NCBI GenBank assembly: GCA_036936605.1
Contig: JAUPFV010000004.1
Location: forward strand, 69,092,352-69,156,351
DNA from: Limnanthes douglasii subsp. nivea
Lineage: Eukaryota; Streptophyta; Magnoliopsida; Brassicales; Limnanthaceae
Direction: 5' to 3'
Length of the DNA stretch: 64,000 nt
Position numbers and translations under genes: made by a program. The notes under the pieces are model-generated. The model saw nothing but the letters and a program-made list of their open reading frames with translations, searched no databases and was not told the DNA's origin. Position 1 is the stretch's first letter; each line of letters starts with the position of its first letter. Of the stretch, positions 54,717-64,000 are shown in pieces.

Positions 54717-55823
54717 TCAAATACCAAGATGGTACCCGTTTTTGGACTAGTTTCAAAAACTACCTAGAGCCATAATATGGACAATTATACCCTTTAGGGT
54801 ATAAAAGGGGTTATTTTCTTGAAACCCACTTTTTTTCACCTTCTAATCAGACTTTTAGGTTCCAATTTCCCCCCCACTTTCACATTTCCAAATTTGAGGA
54901 GAGAGAAACATGTTTTACGAGAGCGAAACCAAAAGCCATTTTTGGAAGGTTACGTACCGGCAAACCACGACTGAATCTGTTTCTGTTCCGATTTTGTTGC
55001 CCCCTACCGGCGAACCACCGGCGACTAGTAAGCAGCTTCTCTGTCACTCCTCTGATAGTTCTGACATCCACCGGCGAAAAACCGGCGACAACTAACCAGT
55101 TTTTTTCTCTCTGTTCCTTATATCAGGCACCTACCGGCGCACCAGCACTGTCTCTGTCTCTGGTTCGATATTTGGAACCACAACCGGCGAGCATCCAACT
55201 GCGACGAAGTTTCCGTCGAACCGAACAGTCGCCTTCAAACCAAATCAGGTATGTGTTCGATTCGTATGCGTTGATGTGTAGGTTTTCGAACCCAATGATA
55301 GTCCATGCTGTATGATGTGTAATACTCCGGTAGAAACGTAAGGTCATTTGTTACTGTTGCTCGACTGGACGACGTTACGTGATAGTTGTATTGGTAGTGA
55401 GGATGGTGTTGTTGTAATCATTGTGAGGCTGATGTTTTAAGCATTGTCAGGCTGATGTTTTAAGCATTGTGAGTTTGCGTAAGGTTGGTCCATGTCTAGC
55501 AATATGGGCTTTATTATCTATCAGTACAACTATCAGGTTTATGAGGCTGATCGTTAACGTGTTAGATCTTGTGTAACAGCTATAGGGATGCTGTTCCAAA
55601 TGTTGTGAGTGTATGCAGGTATCGTCATACATCTAGAAATGTATATTGTATTATATATCAGGGTCTGATAGTAGTTTACATGTAAGACAGCACGTCTAGG
55701 GGATAAGTATAAGTTTCAGGTCACTTATACGAATCTTCATAATGCAGTGGCTGCTTAGTATTATTGTTTTAGTTACCATGTGAATTACTAACTAGCTTAT
55801 TATGTGAACGTTGACAGGTTAAA
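54717..55823 (+). promoter_or_regulatory. Promoter and 5' leader of the Ulp1-like gene, with ACCGGCGA repeats
   Basis: GC-richer than its surroundings. ACCGGCGA or a close variant recurs seven times between 54955 and 55195, some only 9-11 bases apart. A likely leader intron runs 55249-55817 (CAG/GTATGT to GACAG), placing the ATG six bases into the next exon. A 23-base tandem duplication (GGCTGATGTTTTAAGCA core) lies at 55421-55466. The reverse complement of the CCGGCG motif is also at the other end of the element, upstream of the transposase. No clear TATA box was chosen. Confidence 0.5.
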
Positions 55824-58800
55824 ATGAAAGGAGTATTCTACCGCTCGGGATTGGTTGGCATAATCAACGTCCTGAGACGAGATATAATCAAAGCTGAACA
55901 CATCGAGGCTGCTCGCGGAACCCCTTTCTACACCTTCCTCAAAACCTCGTACGACCTGAGGAACGAAACTCTGAAGCTTAAAAAGTTCCACCACTTGATC
56001 GAGGCGATCTGTGGTTTATACGACGTCAGATGGAAGGCTTTCAAGATTGGACAAAAGCGTGTAAGGCTGACCAAGAAAGACGTTCAGGCAATCTTTGGCC
56101 TGAGACACGGTAACGAAGAGATGCCGATCAGCAAATCAGGTGGATTTATCGCTCGGTACGCCAAGGGAGCAGAGTTAGATTCGACTTTGATGAAGAAATA
56201 TTTTTTGAGTCCAAGGACGAGGAGAAGCGGGCCAACGAACGACAAATCAGTGTCAAACGCGTTAATAAAGGTAAATAGAGTATGTTTGAATGTAGTTGTT
56301 TTGTAGTTCGTACTGCAGGCTGTGCTGGTTGATGAAATCCAGGGACATTTTCACATCACTATAAATAGATTGATATAAATAGCAAGCTATGAATACTAAC
56401 ATATCAGAGATAGTGTAACATTAAAAGAACTGTCCATGTAGACCTAATTTATAAGATGTAAACATAGATAGCAAGTTGGAATGGACTAAATATCAGACGG
56501 TACCAGCATAGATAGCAATGTAGCCAGCGATAGATATCAGAGTATGTAACAAATGTAAGTAATGTTATATACGAAACAGAAAACAAAGCCTGATGTATGC
56601 AGATCTGTAAAGTATCGGCCTTGAATAGATTGGATATCAGAGGGTAGCAGCATAGATAGCAATGTAAACGTGTATAGATATCAGAGTATGTTTACAAACA
56701 ACTATGGTATATATGCAATCATATATCTAATGTCTTATTAGTTGTGGATGCCTTTAATTGTTCTTTCTGTATTGTTGTTATGATTTTGGATGTTTTTGTA
56801 GGAAGCAATCGAGAAAGCAGTTAGAGAATGAGGGGAGGATGAAGCGAGCGATGTGGCTAGGCTACTGATACTTTTCATATGCTCGAAACTTTTCTTTTCA
56901 GTGTCGGGCGATGTAATCGGGTGGACAGCAATCTTCTACGTGGAGAATCTTGACAAGATAAATGACTATGACTGGTCTGGAGCAATCTTGGATAAGCTTC
57001 ACAAATCGCTGGACAAATGTATTAAGGCCGGGCATCCTTCAAGAGTTATCGGATGCGTTTCTTTTCTTTTTGTAAGTATAGCTAGTTATGATCAGCCTGT
57101 CTGTTAGGAAAATGTTTATTTTAATAGTTAGTTTTGTTCTGTGCAGCCGTTTCTTATGGAGCATATTTCTATAAATGTCGACATACCAAGGCCTTACATA
57201 ATACCTAGATGTTACAAGTGGTGGGGGCTAGAGGGCAAGGAGTCGACATTCGAAATGATCCAGATGGTCGGTGAGCTCAGGGACGACGAGGTATGTTGTG
57301 GTATAGTAGATATATCGTAGTAGTATAATACATATATCAGTGATGATTATAATATTTTGCTGCTAAATGAACATTATACTGTATCTCCTAGGTTGTCTGC
57401 GGGGAGTTGGTGTTTACAGCATCGGAATGTTTTGTTTATGGAGTAAATGATTCGCGGATAAGGTGGGAAGGGGCTGGTGAACCAAGCGAAGAGAGGAGTA
57501 GGAAAAGAAAGAAATCTATTGCGAACAGAAGTTCAATAAGGAAGGAAGATGACGGAGCTGGTAGTAAGAAGATAAGACGTTCAATGATTGAGGTTGAAGA
57601 TGATGTTACGGTGGGGGAGTTCATTGTGGAGAGGAAGGCAAGAGTTGGTAAAAACAAAGGGGAGAGGTTGAAGAACCGGAAAAAACGTAGGTCTAGTATG
57701 ATTCCTAGATTTGGAGTGCTGTCGCAGTCGGTACTGCGCGATAGCAAAAAACTGAAAAAAAGGAGCCGGTTGCGGCGGTTGAAAGTTGAGAACAAGAGGC
57801 TTAAAACATGCCTTGATGAAAGAAACGAAGAGGTTAGTGCTAGCATGCTTTCTAAGTACTACTAACATCTGTATGGTTGTTAAAATGAAGTTGTCTATCA
57901 ATAAAGTATTCTGTAACTATCAGTGTTGTAAATAATGTAACAATTTCGTATGCTCGTTTGAATCAGGTTGAAAAATTGAAGAAAGATTTGGAGGACCTTA
58001 AAGAAAAGCTGGAGATGGTCGACTCAAGAGTGGATGGTGAGGATCAACAACTGTTGTTGACCTTATCCTCGCCATTTTGCCGCTACGATGAGGATGCTAC
58101 TGAAACCTTAGATGCACGCATTGCTGAGAAGGTGGTTAAGGAAACACTGGTTTACAAAAGAACTCGGAGGCATGTAGTAACTGAAACAGACAAAGCAACG
58201 GAAGAAGACGGCGTTGATGGGGAGGATAAAACAGAAGAACAAGAGGAGCTTGACAAAGCTAAGCAAAAAGAAAAACATTGCTCGGAGGAGGACAAAGAAG
58301 AAGTTGATGGAGGGGGTGTTCAATCCGAAACACGTGTTGAACCAATGGAAGAGAGTACTACACATGATGTTGTTGCTGTTGATGTGTTTAGGAAGCCAAA
58401 AGGGACTATCACAAGTGGTTGTGACGCTGGTAATGGGAAACGGGATGTGGCAGAAGAATTACCACCCCTAACTCATGCTGCCGGTGCGCAAAATGTAGTT
58501 TTGGTACCTGCACAGGGACCTGGAGTTGGAAACAACGAGGTCGAACAGCAGCAGCTGACGGTGGACGGGATTGATTTGTTGGACGAAGTATCAAACGAAG
58601 GAACGAAAACAATGGAACGACAGTTGGCGGAGTCGCCAAAAAACGTCGATGAAGGAAATAATGCAGAGAGCGGTGAGGACAAAGGAGAAGATAAAATAGT
58701 AGTAGCAACTACATTGTTGGAGATAGCAGCAACAGAACAACAGGTTCCAGATCCTGTCTCGCACAATGTTGCTGAAGACGTAAGTGGAGTTTAAATTGCT

Positions 58801-60552
58801 TAGTTGTATTTGAATATCATATATGATTGATAGTTAATCTCGCAATTAATGGTTTCCTTTGTTATGTTTTTAGGAAGTCGAAACAGCGGAGGCTAAAGAC
58901 ACACGACACTCTAGCTTAGTTGTATTCACTGGCACTGGAACAGCAGCAAAGTGCGAACAACTATCGCAAGCTGTGTCGCCATTAAAGGTGATACAAATTT
59001 TCAAGAGAGCAGATCAATCCGCAGAGAAGATTGAAAATGTGTCACAGCTTGAGCCATCTTCGTACGCAACACCACAACAACAGAAAGCAGCATCGAAGGA
59101 TCCTATTGTCCAATCGGTTACACCATTGGCTGAAGATAGCTTTGTAGACTGCACCCAATCATTTTACGCAGAAGTTGACAAGGCTGTTGAAACTTCAAAC
59201 GAGAAGAGGCGTACACTGGACTGCATCGAGGAAGACCAAACGGACGTTGACGTAAGTAGATATTTGGTATTCTCAATAAATATTTAAAAAGAAATGTTAA
59301 CAGTTTACTATGCTGCTTTTTTTTAGGTACCCATTGATGACATGCCTGGGTTCAACTTACTTACTCCGACGGAGGTTCAACAACATTCAACTGAAGTTGT
59401 AGCTTGGCCGTTCCCGACAGAGACAACGAAACTGATCGATGTAAGTGAGTACGAGAAAGTGCTGAAACTGAAACAGGTAGAAGAACAAGAAGATCCAGAA
59501 ATATGGTACTTGCCAACAACAGAGTTCTCGTACAGGCTTTCCATTAGTGTGACAGAGATAATGGAACTGCCTAACGAAACTCAAGTGGACTTCAAGGTAA
59601 AAATATTTTTGGATGTATCAATCGTATTTTAATTGTTAGTCTAGCAACGTGCCTCTATACGTCTATCAATATTAATTGAAGCAGCTATCATTGTGTCAAC
59701 CAATAAACCATTGGTTATTATTTCAATTGATTCGATACTGTAATTTTGGTTTAATAGGTAATAGATGCTTGGATATACAAGCTCTTAAAGGATTCAGACT
59801 GGAAAGTACCTGTGAAAGGGTTTGATAATAAGTATTCATTCCCTGTCCCAGCCATTCAAATAACTGGGATTGCAACTGTAAGTTCCCAGTGGATTATTGC
59901 TTTCATATTAGGTACATCCCCTTCCTGTATTGATGTCTTAAATTTACAGGGGACACTGGCTAAAAAGGGAGATATGTCTGTCATTGTGGATAATGTTTTT
60001 GAGACAATGAACCCCAACACATATGTCTGTTTCGTCCCCCTATGTAATGTAAACACGGAAGGAGTGAACCATTGGACGCTCCTGGTTATAGACATGGAGA
60101 ATGGGGTTGCCAGAAGCTACAACCCAATGTTGCCGTGGAGCAAGCACATTCCCGATAAGAAGAGAAACACTGCCGATGCTCTGGTAAGGAATTTAAATTC
60201 CAAGTTATCTAGTTTGGTTCACTGTCTAGCAATTTATAATAATAAAGCTATCAAACTGTATAGTAATGCCTATCAATGACTTCTACTGTATCTATCAATG
60301 CAGTTGTCCTATTGCATGAAGAAGAAATATATACCGCAGGTAAAAGGTGGGTACAAAATTAAGACCATGTTAAATATCCCACAGCAAAAGAAGCGGAGCT
60401 ATGGCTGTGGTGTTTTCGTGTGTAAATACGTAGAAGACATTATTAAAGACGGTTTTGTTGGACGGCAATATGGTGACGAAATGCCGGCAGAAACAAGAGC
60501 TAAAATTTTCAAACATTTCTTGAACGACCCTAACACAAACAAACGTTGGTAG
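55824..60552 (+). pseudogene. Ulp1/C48-like cysteine protease gene of MULE copy 2, all ten coding exons, one premature TGA
   Basis: Exons: 55824-56270, 56802-57071, 57147-57290, 57392-57832, 57967-58779, 58874-59251, 59327-59596, 59758-59877, 59950-60183, 60304-60552. All introns are phase 0 and the frame has about 1121 codons plus stop, broken only by TGA at 56829-56831. Exon 1 (149 codons, MKGVFYRSGLVG...) and exon 2 resemble the DUF1985/plant-mobile-type N-terminal region of plant Ulp1-like transposon proteins. The middle is basic, then coiled coil, then acidic. The C48-like domain is in exons 8-10 with His (NHWTLLVID), Asn at the expected Asp (RSYNPM) and Cys (YGCGVFV). Relative to copy 1 I noticed four coding changes, all amino-acid-changing: Ser to Arg (exon 4), Glu to Lys and Phe to Ser (exon 6), Arg to Pro (exon 10). 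That fits relaxed constraint. Intron 1 (531 bases) holds fragments of the 278-bp repeat. Confidence 0.75.
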
Positions 60553-60666
60553 TATGTAATTTATATTTTGGTATCCATTGATTAGCATTGGGTGAAGTGT
60601 GCAAAACATCTATGATTTATGTTTGTAGACTAAAATTTACATGTAAACGCACTTTTTACTTGTTGC

Positions 60667-60905
60667 GGTCGACTGGGAAAAAGTTAACAAAGAACATTAT
60701 GTGTAACTTAATCTATCTGATAGAGCCCCTAAAGCTAGCAAGCAGTATTACTTTAAATACCAGAGTATGTAAAACAAACTATCAGACAGGCTTATTAAAT
60801 CGCAAACTATGTAAACATATTTGTCAGACCAAATGTATTTTGAAACGTAATTTTAATGACCGTTGTTTCCATCTCTAGCCACTGCTGAAAGCAACACGCC
60901 ACCAT
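60667..60905. repeat. Diverged duplicate of the transposase intron/exon edge (copy 2)
   Basis: Counterpart of 3962-4200, with the same shared words. Confidence 0.75.
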
Positions 60906-61612
60906 CTTTTCACAAAATCCACCTTAATAATGAGCCGCTGTTCGAAAAATTACATGTAGACGAACTAGTTCACATAACTGTTACAGGATTCAGTGTTGTA
61001 TCTTACAAATTTTAGTATGTTGTTACCATTCGCACTGTTAGTGGTAGTTATATATCTACTATTGGTACATATAAGAGATGTATTAAAAAGTACCAATAAT
61101 GCATATATAATAAGAACTATCAATGTTCACCAAATTGTCTATCTGGGGTTAAGGAAGGATCTATCTAGGGTTAAGCAGGCAAATATCGTAGTGCGAAACA
61201 TATCGTAATTTAAAATCATTTTGGTTACGAACCATAAAGTATAGTTTTAGATATCTTTCAGAAAAAATAGATAGACCAGATAGGTTTTAAATTTTTAATA
61301 TAATTTATCTACCATTCAAAATTACTCGCAAATATCATATAACAGGTTATTGATGCACAAAATAAAAATATATTGACTGCACAACATGGTTATTGGTAGA
61401 TAAATGCAATTAATTTGTTGAAAGGACTGATAACCACACACATTACTCATTACTACATTAATGTGTTAAAACCATTGGTTAGATTGAACTTGAAAATACA
61501 ATGGGTAGATAAAGTAGAATGATTACCTTCATTTAATGTATGTGTGCCATTAAAGTTGATTTCTGAAAATATGGTTGCTTAAGGGGACTCAGCATTGGGT
61601 GCTGGGTTTTGC
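60906..61612. other. Non-coding spacer (copy 2)
   Basis: Counterpart of 4201-4907; no gene seen. A two-base difference (TTTAGTATG against TTTGATATG) occurs near 61012. Confidence 0.5.
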
Positions 61613-61620
61613 TATAAATA
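61613..61620 (+). promoter_or_regulatory. TATA box of the acidic-protein gene (copy 2)
   Basis: TATAAATA at the same place as in copy 1, about 100 bases before the ATG at 61717. Confidence 0.6.
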
Positions 61621-61716
61621 GAGGGTCATATGTCAACCTATTACTCACAAACCTACCAGCAAAGGGAAAAAAACCCAGAACCTCTACCCTAAGTTCTTAC
61701 CTCTGCTCCTCCAACC

Positions 61717-62091
61717 ATGGCTCCTTCATCACCCTTCTCCCCACACCAGTCCAGCGAGGACGCCTGGTCCTCTGACTACTACTCATGTGAGAAGGCCTAC
61801 AAGCGCACGACAACGTCGGAGTACTCCGCTGACGAAGAAGATGATTGGTCGGTCTGGTCTGAGGACCAAGAAGACCCTTATGGATCATGGGATTCTTGGT
61901 CCATGGACGACTGTTATCTTTCTGACGATGAGAAGCTGCCAAAAAGGAAAAGGTGTAAGAGCGTTAACCCATTTTGGGATGAGGAAGACGACGATGAAGA
62001 TGAAGAGGCAGACGACGAGGCCTCTGACGACGAAGAAGATGATGAAGATGAAGAAGAAGAAGAAGAAGAAGAAGAAGAAGAAGAAGAATAA
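61717..62091 (+). CDS. Short acidic Ser/Asp/Glu-rich protein, shortened by an in-tract stop (copy 2)
   Basis: 124 aa, the same protein as at 5012-5383 with one more Glu. The tract here is 13 GAA, TAA (62089-62091), 6 GAA, so its total length of 20 codons equals copy 1 while the stop has moved one codon. The frame after the stop continues to a TAG at 62140-62142. Confidence 0.55.
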   Translation: MAPSSPFSPHQSSEDAWSSDYYSCEKAYKRTTTSEYSADEEDDWSVWSEDQEDPYGSWDSWSMDDCYLSDDEKLPKRKRCKSVNPFWDEEDDDEDEEADDEASDDEEDDEDEEEEEEEEEEEEE

Positions 62092-62454
62092 GAAGAAGAA
62101 GAAGAAGAAGACGAGGTATCTGATGGAGACGACTCCGATTAGGTTAGAACATTTAGATGTAGTTTCATGGCCCTGTTGGTTTTTATTTTGTTGTTTTTAA
62201 CGTATGTTTATGCTTTTTTGTGGACTGTAACTTGCCCCAACCCTGTGCAGTAGTGTTATTTTTTGACAGGGTTGGATGATTTAGGGTTGTTTGGATTGTT
62301 GCATGATTTTAATGTACAAGTTTCGTTGTATTTTACCTTCGTTATCTAGTCAAACTGGTAAGGTATGGTATTACAAGGTGCAGTTGAAGGTAGCAGTTTA
62401 AGTTGCAGTTATTTCACAGAATCGCAATCTATGAACACTAAGATATCGGAGTTA

Positions 62455-63630
62455 TGGTAACATTAAAAGAACAAACAATGTAAACATAGATAGCAAGGTT
62501 GAATCGAGTGGACATCAGAGTATAACAGCATAGGTAGCAAAGATGGTAAATGTAAGCAAAGATGTTAAAACCAAAACAGAAAACACATTTTGATGTATCT
62601 GTCAGATGCAAAATCCAAAAACTATCAATGTTGAATATAGTAGATATCAGAGGGTAGCATCAGAGATAGCAATGTATAAAGGGATAGATACCAGAGTATG
62701 TAACAAACATATATGGAACTTGTCATTTCTATAAGGGTACAAAACATAAGTCGAGATACAAAAAGTGCTTATCTTTTAAATGAATCAGGCATGAATGATT
62801 TTAAGTACACCTATAACAAATGTAAGTGAAATATCAGATGGATCTATTTCAAAACAGAAAACATATATTGATGTATCTGTCAGATGCAAAATCCAGAAAC
62901 TATCAATGGTTAATATATTTGATATCAGAGGGTTGAAGCATAAATAGCAATGTATACATGGATAGATATCAGACTATGTAACAAACAGATATGGACCGTG
63001 TAAATTCTTTTAGGGGACAAAGCATATGTTGAGATACAAGAATTGCTTATCTTTGAGATGAATCAGGCATGAATGATTTTGAGTACATCTATAACAAATG
63101 TAAGTAAAATATCAGATGGATGTAAACCAAAACAGAAAACACGTCTTGATGTATCTGTTAGATGCAAAACCCAGAAACTATCAACGTTGAATAGAGTGGA
63201 TATCAGATGGTAGCAGCATAGCTAGCAATGTATACAGGGGAAGATATCAAAATATGTTTCGAACAGATATGGTTCGTGCCAATTCTATAAGAGTACAAAA
63301 CATAAGTGGAGATACAAGAAGTGATTATCTCTGAGATGAATATGGCATTGAATATTTGAAGTACATGTATACAAATGTAAGTAAAGCATAAGATGAATGT
63401 GTACCGAAACAAAAAACATACTTTGATTGTATCTGTTAGATAAAATAGCCCGAAGCTATAAATGTTGAATAGAGTATCTACCAGAATATATCCTCAAAGA
63501 TAGCAATGTATACTCGAATAGATATCGTAGACAGAAAGAAACTGACATGGAACATGTAAATGTTAAAAGTGTACGAAACATAAGTGGAAAGATAAGGACT
63601 GCTTATCTTTGAAATGTAAAATGTTACAAA
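62455..63630. repeat. ~278-bp tandem repeats (copy 2)
   Basis: Counterpart of 5750-6925. The four copies are preserved at the same spacing, with no length change between the MULE copies. Confidence 0.8.
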
Positions 63631-63648
63631 AAAGTAGGTAAATAATGT

Positions 63649-64000
63649 TTAGAACGGAGCATCACATGACCTCCTATTATGCCCCGATTTTAAACATCGA
63701 CCACAACGGGCCTGGCTGCTGGAAACTTCGCCTCTTGATGGAATACGCTTCTTCCTCGGACGCCCGGGTCGTCTTTTAACGTTAGGGGGCAGCACCAAGG
63801 GCTCTCCATCATAATCTGCGCTACTGGATTCACCAAACTCAGTTATAGCCGGTATGTTAAATGAATAGCTGGACAGGTAATTTTGGGTAGTGAAGAACGG
63901 CTCGACCAACGTCATAGGATCCTCGTTTATAGATGCAATTGCAGCCAGTGCATTAGCGCACGGGAAACATTCTTGCTGCCACGAACCGCATGTGCATTTG
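63649..64000 (-). CDS. MuDR-family transposase, 3' part of exon 2 (copy 2), cut by window end
   Basis: C-terminal 116 codons: part of the SWIM-like finger, the AT-hook RRPGRPRKKR and the CCHC knuckle. It matches 6944-7295 of copy 1; the rest lies beyond the window. Confidence 0.85.
   Translation of the reverse strand, partial: KCTCGSWQQECFPCANALAAIASINEDPMTLVEPFFTTQNYLSSYSFNIPAITEFGESSSADYDGEPLVLPPNVKRRPGRPRKKRIPSRGEVSSSQARCGRCLKSGHNRRSCDAPF

Larger units (their letters stand above)
54685..64000. mobile_element. MULE copy 2, right end outside the window
   Basis: The left-hand 9.3 kb of the same element. From 56706 on it matches positions 1-7295 at a constant offset of 56705. Over about 7.3 kb I noticed only around seven to eight base differences and the shifted stop in the GAA tract, so divergence is near 0.1%. 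It supplies the left TIR, leader and exon 1 that the first copy lacks in this window. Confidence 0.9.

Overview
The window looks like nuclear DNA of a flowering plant. It is AT-rich and non-operonic, genes have GT-AG introns, and it carries a Mutator-like element (MULE) with a plant-type MuDR transposase and a Ulp1-like protease gene. The tandemly repeated host gene resembles a Brassicaceae-type family with an N-terminal 'MAES' start and a C-terminal RRM-like fold, so a crucifer is my best guess, from family memory rather than a search.

Layout. (1) 1-10659 is the right-hand part of a MULE. It holds exons 2-10 of a Ulp1/C48-like gene (+), a short acidic-protein gene (+), ~278-bp non-coding repeats, an intact two-exon MuDR transposase gene (-), ~63-bp subterminal repeats and a degenerate terminal inverted repeat (TIR) ending at 10659. 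(2) 10660-54675 is a tandem array of six units of 6.4-7.6 kb. Each unit carries one intact two-exon copy of a 265-aa RRM-like gene (+) and remains of a decayed gene (-). Unit 1 lacks a 1081-bp segment present in the other five. (3) 54685-64000 is the left-hand part of a second MULE copy. It repeats positions 1-7295 at a constant offset of 56705 and adds the left TIR, 5' UTR and exon 1 missing from the first copy.

The 9-bp word TTGATATAA lies directly outside the right end of the first MULE (10660-10668) and the left end of the second (54676-54684). It occurs once at every unit-unit junction. The MULE therefore inserted into the array at this word and made a 9-bp target-site duplication. Two near-identical MULE copies at the same site six units apart are best explained by duplication of a MULE-plus-six-units block with a 56.7-kb period, or by an assembly artefact of that shape.

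Inside the MULE the Ulp1-like gene and the transposase gene converge from the two ends, the MuDR layout. The transposase has its DDE and zinc-knuckle motifs but an Asn where the SWIM finger needs His. The Ulp1-like gene has one TGA in exon 2 in both copies and Asn at the expected catalytic Asp. No tRNA, rRNA, CRISPR or prokaryotic feature was seen.
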